Shown piece by piece: positions 1 to 8,349 of a DNA stretch of 64,000 nt. Source of the DNA: Hymenobacter jeollabukensis (GTDB lineage: Bacteria > Bacteroidota > Bacteroidia > Cytophagales > Hymenobacteraceae). The notes beneath the pieces were generated by a model. That model was not told where the DNA came from. It ran no database searches and was given only the letters and a program-made list of their open reading frames with translations. The position numbers were made by a program, and so were the translations under genes. The stretch is from the NCBI RefSeq assembly GCF_005771675.1, contig NZ_VAJM01000003.1, positions 1 through 64,000 of the forward strand. Direction: 5' to 3'. Numbering within the stretch: position 1 is the first letter of the stretch; each line of letters starts with the position of its first letter.

Positions 1-224
1 GCCTCTTCGGCCGCGGGGGCTGTGCCCGTTTATGGGCCCCCGCCGCCCCCCGGCCTGCCCCCACGCGCCGAGCACGTTTGGCGCCGATTACCGCTTTTCC
101 TGCCCGTTGCTGCATGCGCCGCTGCTTATAGGACTGCGGAGCGTTGCCGGTTTGCAACTGCATGAAGCGTTTCTGTCAAAACCTGCTCTCAGAATGCCGG
201 TCCAAGCTCTTGCTGCTAGCCGCG
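1..224. other. Left edge, no gene recognised
   Basis: This stretch lies downstream of the minus-strand oxidoreductase that ends at 225. The short open frames that cross it have no recognisable composition or motif. I see no tRNA, convincing terminator or repeat. It may hold the end of a gene outside the window, but nothing supports that directly. Confidence 0.4.
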
Positions 225-1187
225 CTAAGTGCATTCTTCGCGCGTGAGCTGCTCGTTGCAACTGATGGCTGCCTGCGCGCCTTCGGCGGCGGCGATAAGG
301 GCTTGTTGGGCCGCGGGAGTAATGTCGCCGGCGGCATAGACCCCAGAGACGGACGTCTGGATGCGTTTGTCGACCCACACGGCACCGCTGCGCTGGAGCA
401 GGCGGCAACCTAGCTGTTCAGCCAAAGGGCTGCGGTGCTGCTGTTCGGGGTGAATAAAGAGGGCATGACGGGCGAGGCTAGTGCCGTCTTGGAAATTTAT
501 GCGGTGGAGTTGGCGGTTGCGACGGCCGATTAATTGGCTAATGGGCTGCTCGTGGAGGATGATATGATGGCGCTTGAGGCGGTGACGAGCGTGCTCGGAC
601 AGGCCGGTCCAACCATCGGTACAGACGGCTACGTCCTTGGACCAGCGGCTGATGAGGAGGGCAAAGCCGGCTACGGATTTATTGGTGCCGTAGACAGCGA
701 CGGGCTGGTCGCAGACTTCGAAGCCATGGCAGTAGGGGCAGTGCAGCACGCCACGGCCCCAGAGCTCGTGCATGCCGTCGATCGGGGGCAGGATATCGGT
801 GACGCCGGTGGCGAGGATAATTTTGCGGGTAGTGACTGCGCGGCCGGAATCCAGGGTGAGGTGGAAGATGCCGGTTTCGGGGTCTTTCGAAGCTTGGGAA
901 ACGCAGTTCTCGCGCCGCTCAACGGTGGGGTAACTTGCGAGTTGCTCGTGGCCGATACGGAGCAGTTCGTGCGGCTTAATGCCGTCGCGGGAGAGGAAAC
1001 CGTGGACGGCGGGGGAGAAGTGGTTGCGGGGCCGGCCTCCGTCGCAGAGCAGGACGCGGCGGCGGCAACGGCCCAGGAGCAGGGCGGCACTCAGGCCGGC
1101 GGCCCCGGCCCCGACGATGACCACTTCGTAGTCGGTGGCGGGGACGTGGCGGGGGCGCCGGAAGGGGCGACGTGTGGATATGGGCAT
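225..1187 (-). CDS. NAD(P)/FAD-dependent oxidoreductase, thioredoxin-reductase-like
   Basis: 320 aa, class II pyridine nucleotide-disulfide oxidoreductase fold. The N-terminal FAD-binding loop is VGAGAAG (about residues 25-31), the redox motif is CPYC (C150, C153) followed by HGFE, and the C-terminal FAD motif is GVYAAGD (about residue 284). Low-molecular-weight thioredoxin reductases usually carry CATC and a clear GGGDSA nucleotide loop. Here the active site is CPYC and the second Rossmann loop is the degenerate YGTNKS, so assignment as true TrxB is not safe. The family reduces a small disulfide partner with NADPH, in the cytoplasm. It is a single gene with no partner thioredoxin beside it. 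ATG start at 1187, TAG stop at 225-227. Confidence 0.85.
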   Translation of the reverse strand: MPISTRRPFRRPRHVPATDYEVVIVGAGAAGLSAALLLGRCRRRVLLCDGGRPRNHFSPAVHGFLSRDGIKPHELLRIGHEQLASYPTVERRENCVSQASKDPETGIFHLTLDSGRAVTTRKIILATGVTDILPPIDGMHELWGRGVLHCPYCHGFEVCDQPVAVYGTNKSVAGFALLISRWSKDVAVCTDGWTGLSEHARHRLKRHHIILHEQPISQLIGRRNRQLHRINFQDGTSLARHALFIHPEQQHRSPLAEQLGCRLLQRSGAVWVDKRIQTSVSGVYAAGDITPAAQQALIAAAEGAQAAISCNEQLTREECT

Positions 1188-1316
1188 TGCTGACGGGACC
1201 GTGTTAGCTCGGAAATACCGTGGCCGCAGGGGTAAGGTTGTGCTTAAGAGCTAAAGAAGATTGAAGTAGTTCCGGATTTTCTGGTACTTGGGCCATCAAC
1301 CTTTCCCCACTTGCCT

Positions 1317-4300
1317 ATGCGACACCTATTACTTTTGCTGGCGGCCTGCGGCCTCAGTACCGGGGCTATGGCCCAACTTTCAGGTACCAAGACAATTGAC
1401 CCGGCTGGTACGGGCACCAATAACTACCTCACGTTTACGGCGGCGGTGCAAGCCCTCAACGCTGGCGGGGTCGGAGCGGGCGGGGTAACGTTTCAGGTGA
1501 AAGCCGGCGCGACGTTTACCGAAACCATTCCGGCCATCACGGCAACCGGGACGACAGCTAATCCGATTCGATTCAGCAAGAGCGGGCGGGGAACCAACCC
1601 GGTGCTGCAGCTGGTGGGCGCGGGCGCAACCGACGCGGTGCTGACGCTGGACGGGGCCGATTACGTGCGCCTCGACAGCCTGACCCTGCGGGAAAACCCG
1701 GCCAACGCCACAGCGGCGGAAATGACGGAGTACGGCCTGTGGCTGAAGAACGGTGCCACGAACAACACGGTGCAGGGCTGCAGCATCGAGCTGAGCCGCA
1801 GCAACGCCAACAAATCCTACGGCGTGTACGTGCTGGACGGGAACAACAGCGCCAACCGCTTCTACAACGATGCGGTGAGCAACTGCACCAGCGCCTACTA
1901 CCTGGCGGGCACGACGGCCACCTACGACACGGACAACGAAATCGGGACGCTGCCGGGTGGGCGCAGCCTGGTATCGCAGATCGGGGTGCCGGCTGCGGGC
2001 GGACCGCCCGTGACGACCATCGTGTACGCGGTGTACCTGAAGTCGCAGACGCGGGTGAAGGTGTTTGGGCTGGAGCTGACGGACGTGCAGGGGCCGGGCA
2101 GCGTGTACGGATTGTACTCGACGGGCACCAGCAACTCGGCCGACCTGACCGACAACACCCTGCGCAACGTGGTGAGCAACGCCACCGGCACGGGCATCGT
2201 GGAGGCCATTTACATCGACGGTGGTACGACCTCGAATATCTTCCGCAACCGGCTCGACGGAGTGCGGGCGGGCGGCTCGACGGCGTTTGCGGTGGGCATC
2301 GACGTGACGGGCGGCACGACCAACAACGTGGTGAACAACTTCGTGCAGAACGTGGCGGCCCCGGCCAGCACGGCGGGTACGGCGGTGCGGGCCCTGAGCC
2401 TGCGCGGCGGCACCAACAACAACGTGTTTCACAACACCGTGCTGGTGGAGTACGCCGCTACGGTGGCCAGCAACAAGAGCGGGGCCTTCTTTATGTCGGG
2501 GGCCAGCACGCCGGGCTACGTGGCTAACAACATCTTCGTGAACCGCGTGACCGGGTTGACGCCGGGCGCGGGCGGCATTGGGGCAGCGTTTTTCAAGGCG
2601 ACGAATACGCTGACGACGCTGTCGGCGGGCTCGGGCAATAACCTGTATTACGCGGGCCCGCCCTCGGCCGAGCACCCGATTTTCTACGGGGCCAATACCA
2701 CGGCCCCGGCCCTGGCTACCACGCTGGCCGACTTCAAGCAGCTGGCTTCGCCGGCCGAGCAGGCCTCGGTGACGGAAAACCCGCCCTTCGTGAGCAGCAC
2801 CAACCTACACATCAGCCCGACGACGCCCACGCAGGTGGAAAGCGGCGGGCAGAGCCTGGTGGGCGGCACTGGCGTAGGCACGGATATCGACGGGGACGCG
2901 CGCAACGTGACTACGCCGGACATCGGGGCCGACGAGGGCACCTTCCAGCGCGTGGACCTGGCCGGCCCGGCCATTGTGCTGACGCCGCTGGGCAACACCA
3001 GCAGCCTGACCAGCCGCACGCTGAGCGGGGTGGCTATTACTGATGCCAGCGGGGTGAACGTGGCGGCCGGCACCAAGCCGCGGCTGTACTATAAAAAGAA
3101 CACCGACGCCAACGTGTTTACGGCCGCCAACGACGCTACCGGCAACGGCTGGAAGTGGACCGAAGCCAGCAACGCGGCCTCGCCCTTCAGCTTCACGCTC
3201 GACGTGAGCAAGCTGCGCAGCGCCCCGGCGGCCGGCGACTCGGTGCAGTACTTCGTGGTGGCCCAGGACCTGGCCGCGACGCCCAACGTGGCCGCCAGCC
3301 CCGGCGTGGGTTTCGCGGGTACTTCGGTGGCGGCTATCAGCAGCGCCCCGACGCGGCCCTACGTGTACCGCGTGCTGGGCTTTATCAGCGGGGTGAAGAC
3401 GGTGGGCACCTCGGCCGCGGCCGATTATCCCACGCTAACGGCCGCCGTGGCCGACCTGAACCGCTCGGAGCTGAACGGCAACCTGACCTTCCGCCTCATC
3501 GACGCCAGCTACACGGGGGAGACGTTCCCGATAACCATCAACGCCAACCCCGGCACCCGGCCCACGCCGGCGACTTCGCCGCGGGCGGTGCTGATTCAGC
3601 CGGCGACGGGTACGGGCACGGTGCTGCTGCGCGGCACGGCCACCACGCCGCTGCTCATCATCAACGCCAACTACGTGGGCATCGACGGGGGTACGGCGCA
3701 GAACCGGCGGCTGCGGCTGCGCAACGACGGCGTCGGCTCGGCCAGCGGTGTCATCTTCGCCTCGGGGCGCAACGTGGTCATCAGCAACTCGGAGCTGATT
3801 GCGGGCAGCAGCACGACGGGCTACGGCGTGGCGTTTGACGCGGTGGTGGCGGGGCGGCTGGCCAATTGCTTGGTGCAACGCGCCAACGTGGGCGTGCAGC
3901 TGCAGAACAACTGCGACTCGGTGCAGGTGATTGGCAACAGCATCGGGGCTACTGTGGCGGCCGATAAAATCGGAACGACGGGCGTGGTGGTGCTCAGCAG
4001 CCAGCACTTCGACGTGCGCGGCAACACCGTATCGGGCGTGACGCGGGCGGCCAGCCCGGCCGTGACGGGCGTGCAGGTGAGCGGTACCTCGCGCGAAGGC
4101 TACGTGCGCGGCAACTTCATCAGCGACATCACCCACACCGGCAGCACCACCTCGACTTCCTACGGCGCGGTGGGCATCCGCCTGGCTTCGTCGGAAGCAG
4201 CCGCCGCGGTACTGGTGAACAACAACATGGTGCGCGACGTGCTCAGCTACGGCGACGACGGCTTCAGCTTCGCCCCGCACGGCATTCTGGCCAGCAGCGG

Positions 4301-5075
4301 CGGGGGGTACGGCATCACCTACAACACGGTGGCGTTGAGCGGCACGATGAGCGGCGGGGCCACCCCGCAAAGCTCGGCTCTGCTGCTGAACACCGGCGTG
4401 ACCAACGTGACGGTACTCAACAACATTCTCGTAAACAACATTAGCAGCACTCCCGCCGGCGGCCGGGTGTACTCGCTGATGGTGGTAGGCATGGCGGGCA
4501 ATACGCTGCTGAACAGCAACAGCAATGACTACTACGTGACGGCAGGCACGTCGGCTGCCCTGGCCAGCATCAACGGCGTCGAGGCGTCGGCCATAGCGGC
4601 CCTGCGCACCGGCACCAACGGGGACCAACGCAGCGTATCGGTAGCCCCGGTCTTCGTATCAGCTGCCGACCTGCACCTGACCGGGCAGAACTGCGGCCTG
4701 GTCGGCGTGGGGCTCCCGCTCACCAGCGTACCGACTGATATCGATGGAGACGTGCGCAGCACCTCGTATTCCGTCATCGGGGCCGACGAAACCAACATCT
4801 GCGTGACGGCCGCGACCCTGGCCCAGGCCAGCTGGCAGACCAGCGTGTACCCGAACCCCTCGGCTGGCCTGCTGACTGTGGCCGTGCGCGGGGCCCAGGG
4901 CGCGCTGACGCTGGAAGTGCTGGATGCGCTGGGCCGGCCGGTTCTCCGGCAGGCGCTGCCCGCCGGGGCGGATGTCAGCCAGACGGTGGACCTGCGCGGG
5001 CAGGCGGCGGGCGTGTACCTGCTGCGCCTGAGCAACGGGCGTGCGAGCAGCAGCCAGCGCGTGATGCTGCGGTAG
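1317..5075 (+). CDS. T9SS type A sorting domain protein with parallel beta-helix repeats
   Basis: 1252 aa secreted surface protein. A Sec signal peptide (hydrophobic run then AMA-Q, cleavage near residue 20) is followed by two long blocks of Asn/Thr/Gly-rich repeats with recurrent NN-V-N turns (NNTV, NNVVNN, NNNVF). This is the look of right-handed parallel beta-helix or pectate-lyase-like solenoids. A DIDGD-R...DIGADE motif closes each block (near residues 530 and 1145). The last ~85 residues are a type A T9SS sorting domain (VYPNPSAG, then LDALGR, GVYLLRLSNG). Substrate is unknown. I chose ATG 1317; a TTG six bases upstream is in frame. A T9SS cargo of this type is exported to the cell surface or medium; adhesion or polysaccharide binding is only an inference. 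Confidence 0.85.
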   Translation: MRHLLLLLAACGLSTGAMAQLSGTKTIDPAGTGTNNYLTFTAAVQALNAGGVGAGGVTFQVKAGATFTETIPAITATGTTANPIRFSKSGRGTNPVLQLVGAGATDAVLTLDGADYVRLDSLTLRENPANATAAEMTEYGLWLKNGATNNTVQGCSIELSRSNANKSYGVYVLDGNNSANRFYNDAVSNCTSAYYLAGTTATYDTDNEIGTLPGGRSLVSQIGVPAAGGPPVTTIVYAVYLKSQTRVKVFGLELTDVQGPGSVYGLYSTGTSNSADLTDNTLRNVVSNATGTGIVEAIYIDGGTTSNIFRNRLDGVRAGGSTAFAVGIDVTGGTTNNVVNNFVQNVAAPASTAGTAVRALSLRGGTNNNVFHNTVLVEYAATVASNKSGAFFMSGASTPGYVANNIFVNRVTGLTPGAGGIGAAFFKATNTLTTLSAGSGNNLYYAGPPSAEHPIFYGANTTAPALATTLADFKQLASPAEQASVTENPPFVSSTNLHISPTTPTQVESGGQSLVGGTGVGTDIDGDARNVTTPDIGADEGTFQRVDLAGPAIVLTPLGNTSSLTSRTLSGVAITDASGVNVAAGTKPRLYYKKNTDANVFTAANDATGNGWKWTEASNAASPFSFTLDVSKLRSAPAAGDSVQYFVVAQDLAATPNVAASPGVGFAGTSVAAISSAPTRPYVYRVLGFISGVKTVGTSAAADYPTLTAAVADLNRSELNGNLTFRLIDASYTGETFPITINANPGTRPTPATSPRAVLIQPATGTGTVLLRGTATTPLLIINANYVGIDGGTAQNRRLRLRNDGVGSASGVIFASGRNVVISNSELIAGSSTTGYGVAFDAVVAGRLANCLVQRANVGVQLQNNCDSVQVIGNSIGATVAADKIGTTGVVVLSSQHFDVRGNTVSGVTRAASPAVTGVQVSGTSREGYVRGNFISDITHTGSTTSTSYGAVGIRLASSEAAAAVLVNNNMVRDVLSYGDDGFSFAPHGILASSGGGYGITYNTVALSGTMSGGATPQSSALLLNTGVTNVTVLNNILVNNISSTPAGGRVYSLMVVGMAGNTLLNSNSNDYYVTAGTSAALASINGVEASAIAALRTGTNGDQRSVSVAPVFVSAADLHLTGQNCGLVGVGLPLTSVPTDIDGDVRSTSYSVIGADETNICVTAATLAQASWQTSVYPNPSAGLLTVAVRGAQGALTLEVLDALGRPVLRQALPAGADVSQTVDLRGQAAGVYLLRLSNGRASSSQRVMLR

Positions 5076-5154
5076 GACGCCTCACCTCCCGGCCCCCTAC
5101 CTCGCTTGATGCACGACATGAAAAGGAGAGGGGGAGCCAGACGATTCGTATGAT

Positions 5155-5212
5155 CCGCAGAAGCCAAAAGCGCGGCACCTCTTTCGGGGTGCCGCGCTTT
5201 TGGCTTCTGCGG
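5155..5212. terminator. Bidirectional hairpin terminator
   Basis: A near-perfect 25-bp inverted repeat (arms start CCGCAGAAGCCAAAAGCG) around a loop of about 8 nt. It lies between the convergent ends of the beta-helix T9SS gene (5075) and the glucanotransferase (5231), so it can stop both. Confidence 0.8.
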
Positions 5213-5230
5213 GTCTGCGGGCGGCGTCGG

Positions 5231-7981
5231 TTAGTGCACCGGGCCGCGGCCACTTTGCTCGACCAGCTGCTTGATCTGCTGGTTGAACTCGGTTTGCTGC
5301 TTCAGGTCTTCGAGCGGGATGTGGAAGCGGTACTTCCAAAAGTGCTCGGGGTTGGCGGGCACGTTGATCTGCTCGTCCTGTGGGTTCTGGCGGCGCAGGT
5401 GCTCGTCGAGGGCCACTAGGTCCTGCAGGGGGAAGATGGCCCACATGGCGGGCGAATAGAGGTGCTGCACCATCATTTCGCGGGCCACCCAGGGCTCGGC
5501 GAAGTAGGGCGCCTGCTGACCACGGTGTCCCAGCAGCTGCTCGAAGAAGCGCTGGGTCCGCTCGTGGTCCTCTTCCCACCAGCCGCGCACGGTGCTCATG
5601 TCGTGGCACGACGGGGACACCACGGAGAGGTAGGCCGCGTCGTTGGGGTGCGAGAATTCGATGCCGGTGGCGGCGGGCATGCGCTGGATGTTCAGGCCGA
5701 GCATGCCGAGCTGGCGCATTACGCCGGGCACCGAGGCGGGCACCATGCCCAGGTCTTCGCCGCAGATGAGCATGTCGGTGGCGTAGCGCACGGCGGGCAG
5801 CTTCACCAGGCCCTGCTCGCGCCAGAAGTTCTCGTGGCGGCGGAAGAAGAAGTCGACGTAGAGGTCGTTCATGCGCTGGCGCGTCTGGTCGTCCAGCTCG
5901 CGGAAGGTGCGCGACTTGTCCACCGTGATGCGCGGGTGCCAGAACTCCCCGTTCGAGCCTTCGGCTTCCACGAACAGTACTTCGGTGAGCAGGCGGTAGA
6001 GGCCGAGGCGCTGGCGGGTGAGCCGCTCCAGCTCGGCACCTTCGGCAAACTCCAGGCGCGCTTCGAACACAGCTTCCACCTTGCGCTGAGTACTGACGGC
6101 CTCCTTCAGGCGGAAGGCGCCGTGGCCGGTTTCGTCGAGGAATTCCTCGCGCACGGCGTTGGCGTCGGCGTCGAACAGCTCCTCCAGGATGTGCCAGCGG
6201 ATGTAAGGCTGCGTGAGGCGCTGGGCATCCCACCAGCCCAGCCGGTCGCGGATTTCGTCGCGGTGCAGGGGCAGGGCGGGCGAGAAGTGCCCAAGCAGGC
6301 CCTCTACGGCGTGGTTGGGGATTTCCCAGATGCGGAAGAAGCCCAGGATGTGGTCGATGCGCAAGGCATCGAAGTAGCGGCTGAGGTGGCCCATGCGCTG
6401 CTGCCACCACTGGTAGCCGTCCTCGGCCATTTTCTCCCAGTTGTAGGTGGGGAAGCGCCAGTTTTGGCCCGTGACGGAGAAGTCATCCGGCGGGGCACCG
6501 GCCTGCTGGTCGAGGTGGTAGAGCTCGGGCTGGGTCCAGGCCTCCACGGAGTGGCGGTAGATGCCGATGGGCAGGTCTCCCTTGAGCACCACGCCGCGCT
6601 GCCGGGCGTATTCCACGGCCTCGCGCAGCTGCTTGTCGAGGTGATACTGGATGAAGAGGTGCAGGCCGAATTCGTCGAACTCCTTGTGCTTGGGGTCGAG
6701 CAGGGCCTCGAGCCAGGCGCCGGGCTGCTGGAACTCCTGGGGCCATTGGCGAAAGTCGACGGTGCGGAACCGGTCGCGCAGGCCGCTGAACACGGCGTAG
6801 GGCGCCAGCCAGGCTTTCTGCTCCTGGTAGAACTGCTGGTAGTCCTGGTCGGCCAGGAAGGCTTTCTTCTCCTGCTTGTAGAGGGCGCGCAGAAACTTCC
6901 ACTTGGCCTCCGTCACCGGCTGGTAGTCCACGAACTCGCGCGTGTTGAGCAGCTCCCGGGTTTCGTCCAGCTCCTTCTGCAGCGCGGCGTCCTTGAGCTT
7001 GGCAATGCTGTCGAGGTTGACGTACTGCGGGTGCAGGGCGAAGACCGAAATGGCCGCGTAGGGGTACGAATCGACCCAGGTATGGGTGGCGGTGGTGTCG
7101 TTAATGGGCAGCACCTGCACCAGTTGCAAGCCGGTTTCGACGGCCCAATCGACCAGCAGCTTGAGGTCGGGGAATTCGCCCACGCCTAAGCCCTGCTTGC
7201 TGCGCAGGGCAAAGACCGGCAGGGCCACGCCCGCGCCGTGCCAGGGGCCGGTGGTGTAGCGGTACAGCTCGTCGTGGCGCCAGCGCAGGGTGTCACGCCC
7301 CTGCAAGGGCGGCAGCACGCGGTCGGGGCCGCCTTCCAGGTCGATGCACTGCTGTTTCGCCGGGTCGTAGAGGCCGTACTTATAGATGACGGGCTTTTCC
7401 GCGTCGGCCAGCACCACGTCGGCCGACCAGGTCGGGAAGGTGGCATCGGAGAGGACCAGCGGCTTCCGGTTGTCCCAGGCGCCGAGGGCTTCGTCGGAGC
7501 CGAGCACGCACAGGCACTGCCCGGGCGCGATGCGCGGGGCCGTGAGCGAGAAGCGCGTGGTGGCGTCGGCGGTGCGGGCGCGGGCCTTCTTGGGCTGGTG
7601 ACAGGGCGACTCGGCCGGGCGGCGGAAAATGGCCTGGGTGAAGGCGTTGGTCTGCAGCTCGTACTCGGGCAGCTCGGGCTGGTGCCAGAACTCGTCGACG
7701 ACCACCGTGGCGTAGGTTTCGCCGGCGAGGCTGAGGGTGCGGTCGGGGCCGCCCTCCCAGGTCACGGCGCCGCCGTTGTCGTCCACCAACACGTATTTAT
7801 AGCGCAGCTCCGCTGGGTCGGCGGGCAGCTCCGTTTCGCCTTCCCAGGTGTTGGTGCCGGGGTAGTAGGTCAGGCGCAGGGCTTGGGCGGGCTGCCAGTC
7901 GCCGAGGGCGGGGCCGGTGCCGCGCACTTCGAGGCGCTGGCCCCAGGTCGTGAAATAGGGAATGCGGAAACGGAGGCGCAT
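5231..7981 (-). CDS. malQ: 4-alpha-glucanotransferase (GH77), two CBM20 domains, DPE2-like
   Basis: 916 aa amylomaltase/disproportionating enzyme moving alpha-1,4-glucan segments between maltodextrins or to glucose. Two starch-binding CBM20 domains come first: residues 1-~100 (opening RFRIPYFTTWGQ) and ~125-~235 (LGSDEALGAWD). The GH77 catalytic domain follows. Catalytic residues are visible: nucleophile D543 in LRIDHILG, acid/base E742 in CGEDLG, third carboxylate D794 in SCHDMST. The E-to-D distance equals that of E. coli MalQ, but the D-to-E distance is about 150 residues longer, an insertion known from plant DPE2-type enzymes. Starts at ATG 7981, where CBM20 homology begins; a TTG at 8011 is less likely. 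Stands alone, convergent with the T9SS gene. Cytoplasmic, as no signal peptide is seen. Confidence 0.93.
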   Translation of the reverse strand: MRLRFRIPYFTTWGQRLEVRGTGPALGDWQPAQALRLTYYPGTNTWEGETELPADPAELRYKYVLVDDNGGAVTWEGGPDRTLSLAGETYATVVVDEFWHQPELPEYELQTNAFTQAIFRRPAESPCHQPKKARARTADATTRFSLTAPRIAPGQCLCVLGSDEALGAWDNRKPLVLSDATFPTWSADVVLADAEKPVIYKYGLYDPAKQQCIDLEGGPDRVLPPLQGRDTLRWRHDELYRYTTGPWHGAGVALPVFALRSKQGLGVGEFPDLKLLVDWAVETGLQLVQVLPINDTTATHTWVDSYPYAAISVFALHPQYVNLDSIAKLKDAALQKELDETRELLNTREFVDYQPVTEAKWKFLRALYKQEKKAFLADQDYQQFYQEQKAWLAPYAVFSGLRDRFRTVDFRQWPQEFQQPGAWLEALLDPKHKEFDEFGLHLFIQYHLDKQLREAVEYARQRGVVLKGDLPIGIYRHSVEAWTQPELYHLDQQAGAPPDDFSVTGQNWRFPTYNWEKMAEDGYQWWQQRMGHLSRYFDALRIDHILGFFRIWEIPNHAVEGLLGHFSPALPLHRDEIRDRLGWWDAQRLTQPYIRWHILEELFDADANAVREEFLDETGHGAFRLKEAVSTQRKVEAVFEARLEFAEGAELERLTRQRLGLYRLLTEVLFVEAEGSNGEFWHPRITVDKSRTFRELDDQTRQRMNDLYVDFFFRRHENFWREQGLVKLPAVRYATDMLICGEDLGMVPASVPGVMRQLGMLGLNIQRMPAATGIEFSHPNDAAYLSVVSPSCHDMSTVRGWWEEDHERTQRFFEQLLGHRGQQAPYFAEPWVAREMMVQHLYSPAMWAIFPLQDLVALDEHLRRQNPQDEQINVPANPEHFWKYRFHIPLEDLKQQTEFNQQIKQLVEQSGRGPVH

Positions 7982-8247
7982 AAAAAAACGATGCAAGAAA
8001 TCGGAGGGCAAAAGTCGGATATTTAGCCGATTCTACCGCAGTTTCTGAGCGGAAGCTTTGCGGTGGCGAGTAAGTGTTTACTCCGCGCCGCGCCGTAGGG
8101 TTGGAAAGTGGCTAGGGACGCCCACAAGCCCGGATAAGACCCGCGGCGGCGGCGGGCCCACCGCCAAAAAACGGCTGTCACCAACGGGGTTTTGGGCCGC
8201 GCCGCCGTCCGAAACGGCGGCGGGCGAAACTGCCAAGCCGGGGCCCA

Positions 8248-8283
8248 CAAAAAAAGGGCCGATGTAACATTCTGGCCTTTTTG
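8248..8283. terminator. Hairpin with T-runs on both sides
   Basis: A stretch of A residues plus GGGCC pairs with GGCC plus TTTTT around an approximately 14-nt loop. It is upstream of both divergent genes (malQ and tamB), so it is not an obvious terminator for either. It matters because the longest tamB frame would begin inside it, at TTG 8281, which argues for a start further downstream. Confidence 0.4.
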
Positions 8284-8349
8284 TTCGTCCGAAAGGGCTC
8301 AGTAGCCGTTCTGCTTTCGGGCGCACGGCACTCAGCCCTTCTCTCTCGC

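Noticed and set aside
1380-2675. 431-residue minus-strand frame inside the beta-helix T9SS gene
   Set aside because: Same shadow effect; Arg/His/Val-rich with no signal peptide or motif.
8281-8349. Extended tamB start at TTG 8281
   Set aside because: It would begin within a hairpin with T-runs, and the extra residues (FVRKGSVAVLL...) have no family resemblance; TTG 8350 fits the anchor better.
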